Both the position numbers and the translations under genes were made by a program. Positions 32,675-34,341 of a stretch of DNA of 34,341 nt are shown in pieces. Position 1 is the stretch's first letter; each line of letters starts with the position of its first letter. The notes under the pieces were generated by a model. The model did no database searches and was not told where the DNA came from. It saw nothing but the letters and a program-made list of their open reading frames with translations. The stretch comes from Verrucomicrobiales bacterium. Its GTDB lineage: Bacteria > Verrucomicrobiota > Verrucomicrobiia > Limisphaerales > UBA9464. Where the stretch lies: the NCBI GenBank assembly GCA_027490985.1, contig JAIXXC010000213.1, positions 1 through 34,341 on the forward strand, written 5' to 3'.

Positions 32675-34240
32675 CTATTTCTTGAGGAGGGCGTACTCCA
32701 TCGAATCCACCAGCGCCTCGAGCGACGCGGTGATGATGTTTTCGCTGACACCGACGGTGCCCCACTCGCGCTTGCCGTCGGTGCTCTGGATGAGCACGCG
32801 GGTCTTGGCCCCGGTGCCCGCCACGCCGTCGAGGATGCGCACCTTGTAGTCGGTGAGCGACAGCGAGCGGATCTTGGGGAACGACTTGGCCAGCGCCGAC
32901 CGCAGAGCCCCGTCCAGCGCGTTCACCGGACCATCGCCCTCGGCCACCGTGTGGTGCACCTGATCTCCCACCCGCACCTTGACCGTGGCCTCGCACACCG
33001 ACTGCGGGCCGTTGCCGCGCATCGACACATGGTAACCGTCGACCGTGAAGAGCAGTTCCGGATTGTGGTCGAGGACGCCGCGGATCAGCAGCGCCAGCGA
33101 AGCCTCGGCCGCCTCGTATTCGTACCCGGCGTTTTCGCGCTCCTTGATCTTGGCGGTGATGGCCTGGGTTTCGGGCTGATGGGAGTCGAGCTTGAAGCCC
33201 AGTTCGGCGGCCTTCACCAGGATGTTGGTGCGGCCCGACATGTCGCTGACGAGCACGCGACGATGATTGCCCACCGACTCCGGCGTGATGTGCTCGTAGC
33301 TGCGGGCCACGCGCTCGATGGCGTGCACGTGGATGCCCCCCTTGTGGGCGAAGGCCGTCTGGCCGACCCACGGTTGGCGCGGGTCGTGGCGCATGTTGGC
33401 GATGCCGTCCACGAACTCGGACAACTCCTTGAGCTTGGGCAGCGACTTGGCCGGCACGCCGCGCAGGCCCATCTTGAACTGCACGATGGGGATCACGCTG
33501 GTGAGGTTGCAATTGCCGGTGCGCTCGCCGTAGCCGTTGATCACGCCCTGGATCTGGGTCGCGCCGGCCTCGAGAGCGGCGATGCCGTTGGCCACACCCA
33601 GCCCGCAGTCATTGTGCGTGTGGATGCCGATGGGGGTGGTGAGCTTGCCCTTGGCGAAGGCGGTGATGCGGGCGATTTCCGACGGCAGGCAGCCGCCGTT
33701 GGTGTCGCACAGGCAGATGACATCGGCCCCGGCCTGCTCGGCGGCCTGCCAGGTGGCCAGCGCGTAGTCGGGCTGATCCTTGAAGCCGTCGAAGCTGTGT
33801 TCAGCGTCATACACTACGGTTTTTCCGTGGTCTTTCAGGAAGCGGATCGTGTCGCCGATCATCCCGAGGTTCTCCTCGGCCTTGGCGCGCAGCACCTCGG
33901 TGACGTGCAGCAGCCAGGTCTTGCCCACGATGGTGATCACCGGCGTCTCGGCATCGAGCAGCATGCGGATCTGCTCATCGTTCTCGACCGCCACGCCCTT
34001 GCGGCGGGTGAAGCCGAAGCTGGCGATGCGCGCGTTCTTCCACTTGCGGCGCGCGGCCTGCTTGAAGAACTCGAGGTCCTTCGGATTGGAACCCGGCCAA
34101 CCGCCCTCGATGTAATGGACCCCGAACTGATCGAGCCGCTCGGCGATCCGCAGCTTGTCGGCGAGCGAGAAATTGATGCCCTCGCCCTGGGAACCATCCC
34201 GGAGCGTGGTGTCGTAGATTTCGATCTGCTTTGGCTTCAT
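32675..34240 (-). CDS. cimA: (R)-citramalate synthase
   Basis: MKPKQIEIYDTTLRDGSQGEGINFSLADKLRIAERLDQFGVHYIEGGWPGSNPKDLEFF...CDTNGGCLPSE...GIHTHNDCGLGVANGIAALEAGATQIQGVINGYGERTGNCNL..FAHKGGIHVHAI: DRE-TIM family with the CimA-type YIEGGWPGSNPKD motif. Confidence 0.95.
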   Translation of the reverse strand: MKPKQIEIYDTTLRDGSQGEGINFSLADKLRIAERLDQFGVHYIEGGWPGSNPKDLEFFKQAARRKWKNARIASFGFTRRKGVAVENDEQIRMLLDAETPVITIVGKTWLLHVTEVLRAKAEENLGMIGDTIRFLKDHGKTVVYDAEHSFDGFKDQPDYALATWQAAEQAGADVICLCDTNGGCLPSEIARITAFAKGKLTTPIGIHTHNDCGLGVANGIAALEAGATQIQGVINGYGERTGNCNLTSVIPIVQFKMGLRGVPAKSLPKLKELSEFVDGIANMRHDPRQPWVGQTAFAHKGGIHVHAIERVARSYEHITPESVGNHRRVLVSDMSGRTNILVKAAELGFKLDSHQPETQAITAKIKERENAGYEYEAAEASLALLIRGVLDHNPELLFTVDGYHVSMRGNGPQSVCEATVKVRVGDQVHHTVAEGDGPVNALDGALRSALAKSFPKIRSLSLTDYKVRILDGVAGTGAKTRVLIQSTDGKREWGTVGVSENIITASLEALVDSMEYALLKK

Positions 34241-34300
34241 GAATGAGGTCGCTGTCGTGGTGTCCTGAATTCGGCCCTGAAGTCGGGTGGGGTGGGAATC

Positions 34301-34334
34301 AAAAAACCCCGTTCCGGCGTGCGGAACGGGGTTT
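34301..34334 (-). terminator. Intrinsic-terminator-like hairpin reading leftwards (minus strand)
   Basis: 13-bp perfect stem AAACCCCGTTCCG (34304-34316) / CGGAACGGGGTTT (34322-34334), 5-nt loop; on the minus strand the stem runs into TTTTTT. Confidence 0.85.
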
Positions 34335-34341
34335 CTTCCCA

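Noticed and set aside
32516-34246. 576-aa plus-strand ORF
   Set aside because: Antisense to cimA and overlapping the tRNA-Leu; shadow ORF.

Overview
High-GC bacterial chromosomal window with a Verrucomicrobiota/PVC-type gene complement: PVC-type membrane-bound dehydrogenase with a c-type haem motif, DUF1501, pseudopilin and PQQ-like propeller. It is mostly densely packed, ordinary coding sequence. In order: a truncated OmpR-type response regulator (-); a HicA/HicB-like toxin-antitoxin pair (+); a degenerate segment with a C-terminal pseudogene fragment; a PQQ-propeller protein coupled to a pseudopilin; an AT-richer intergenic patch with a direct repeat and a hairpin; a TlpA-like thioredoxin protein whose N-terminus looks internally duplicated; an orphan RHH antitoxin-like protein; a minus-strand DUF1501 / 108-aa unknown / PVC-dehydrogenase cluster; MarR + CPBP protease (+); nucleoside phosphorylase-like, YqgE/AlgH, SMP-30, phosphoribosyltransferase and GT2 (-); ECF sigma factor; a conserved unknown 465-aa protein; an IscA/ErpA-type protein; an ABC exporter with a HlyD-type adaptor; GlnRS; DNA pol III delta'; O-antigen ligase (+); a zinc-ribbon membrane protein, a TPR lipoprotein, tRNA-Leu(UAG) and citramalate synthase (-); and a strong intrinsic-terminator-like hairpin at the right edge. 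I found no CRISPR array, no rRNA, no intact transposase and no clear-cut new defence or biosynthetic system. The most interesting leads are the duplicated-domain TlpA protein and its repeat-bearing upstream region, the unknown 465-aa and 108-aa proteins, the GlnRS insertion, the small ORF overlapping the sigma factor, and the cimA/tRNA-Leu/hairpin arrangement. All family calls are from reading motifs; no database search was run.
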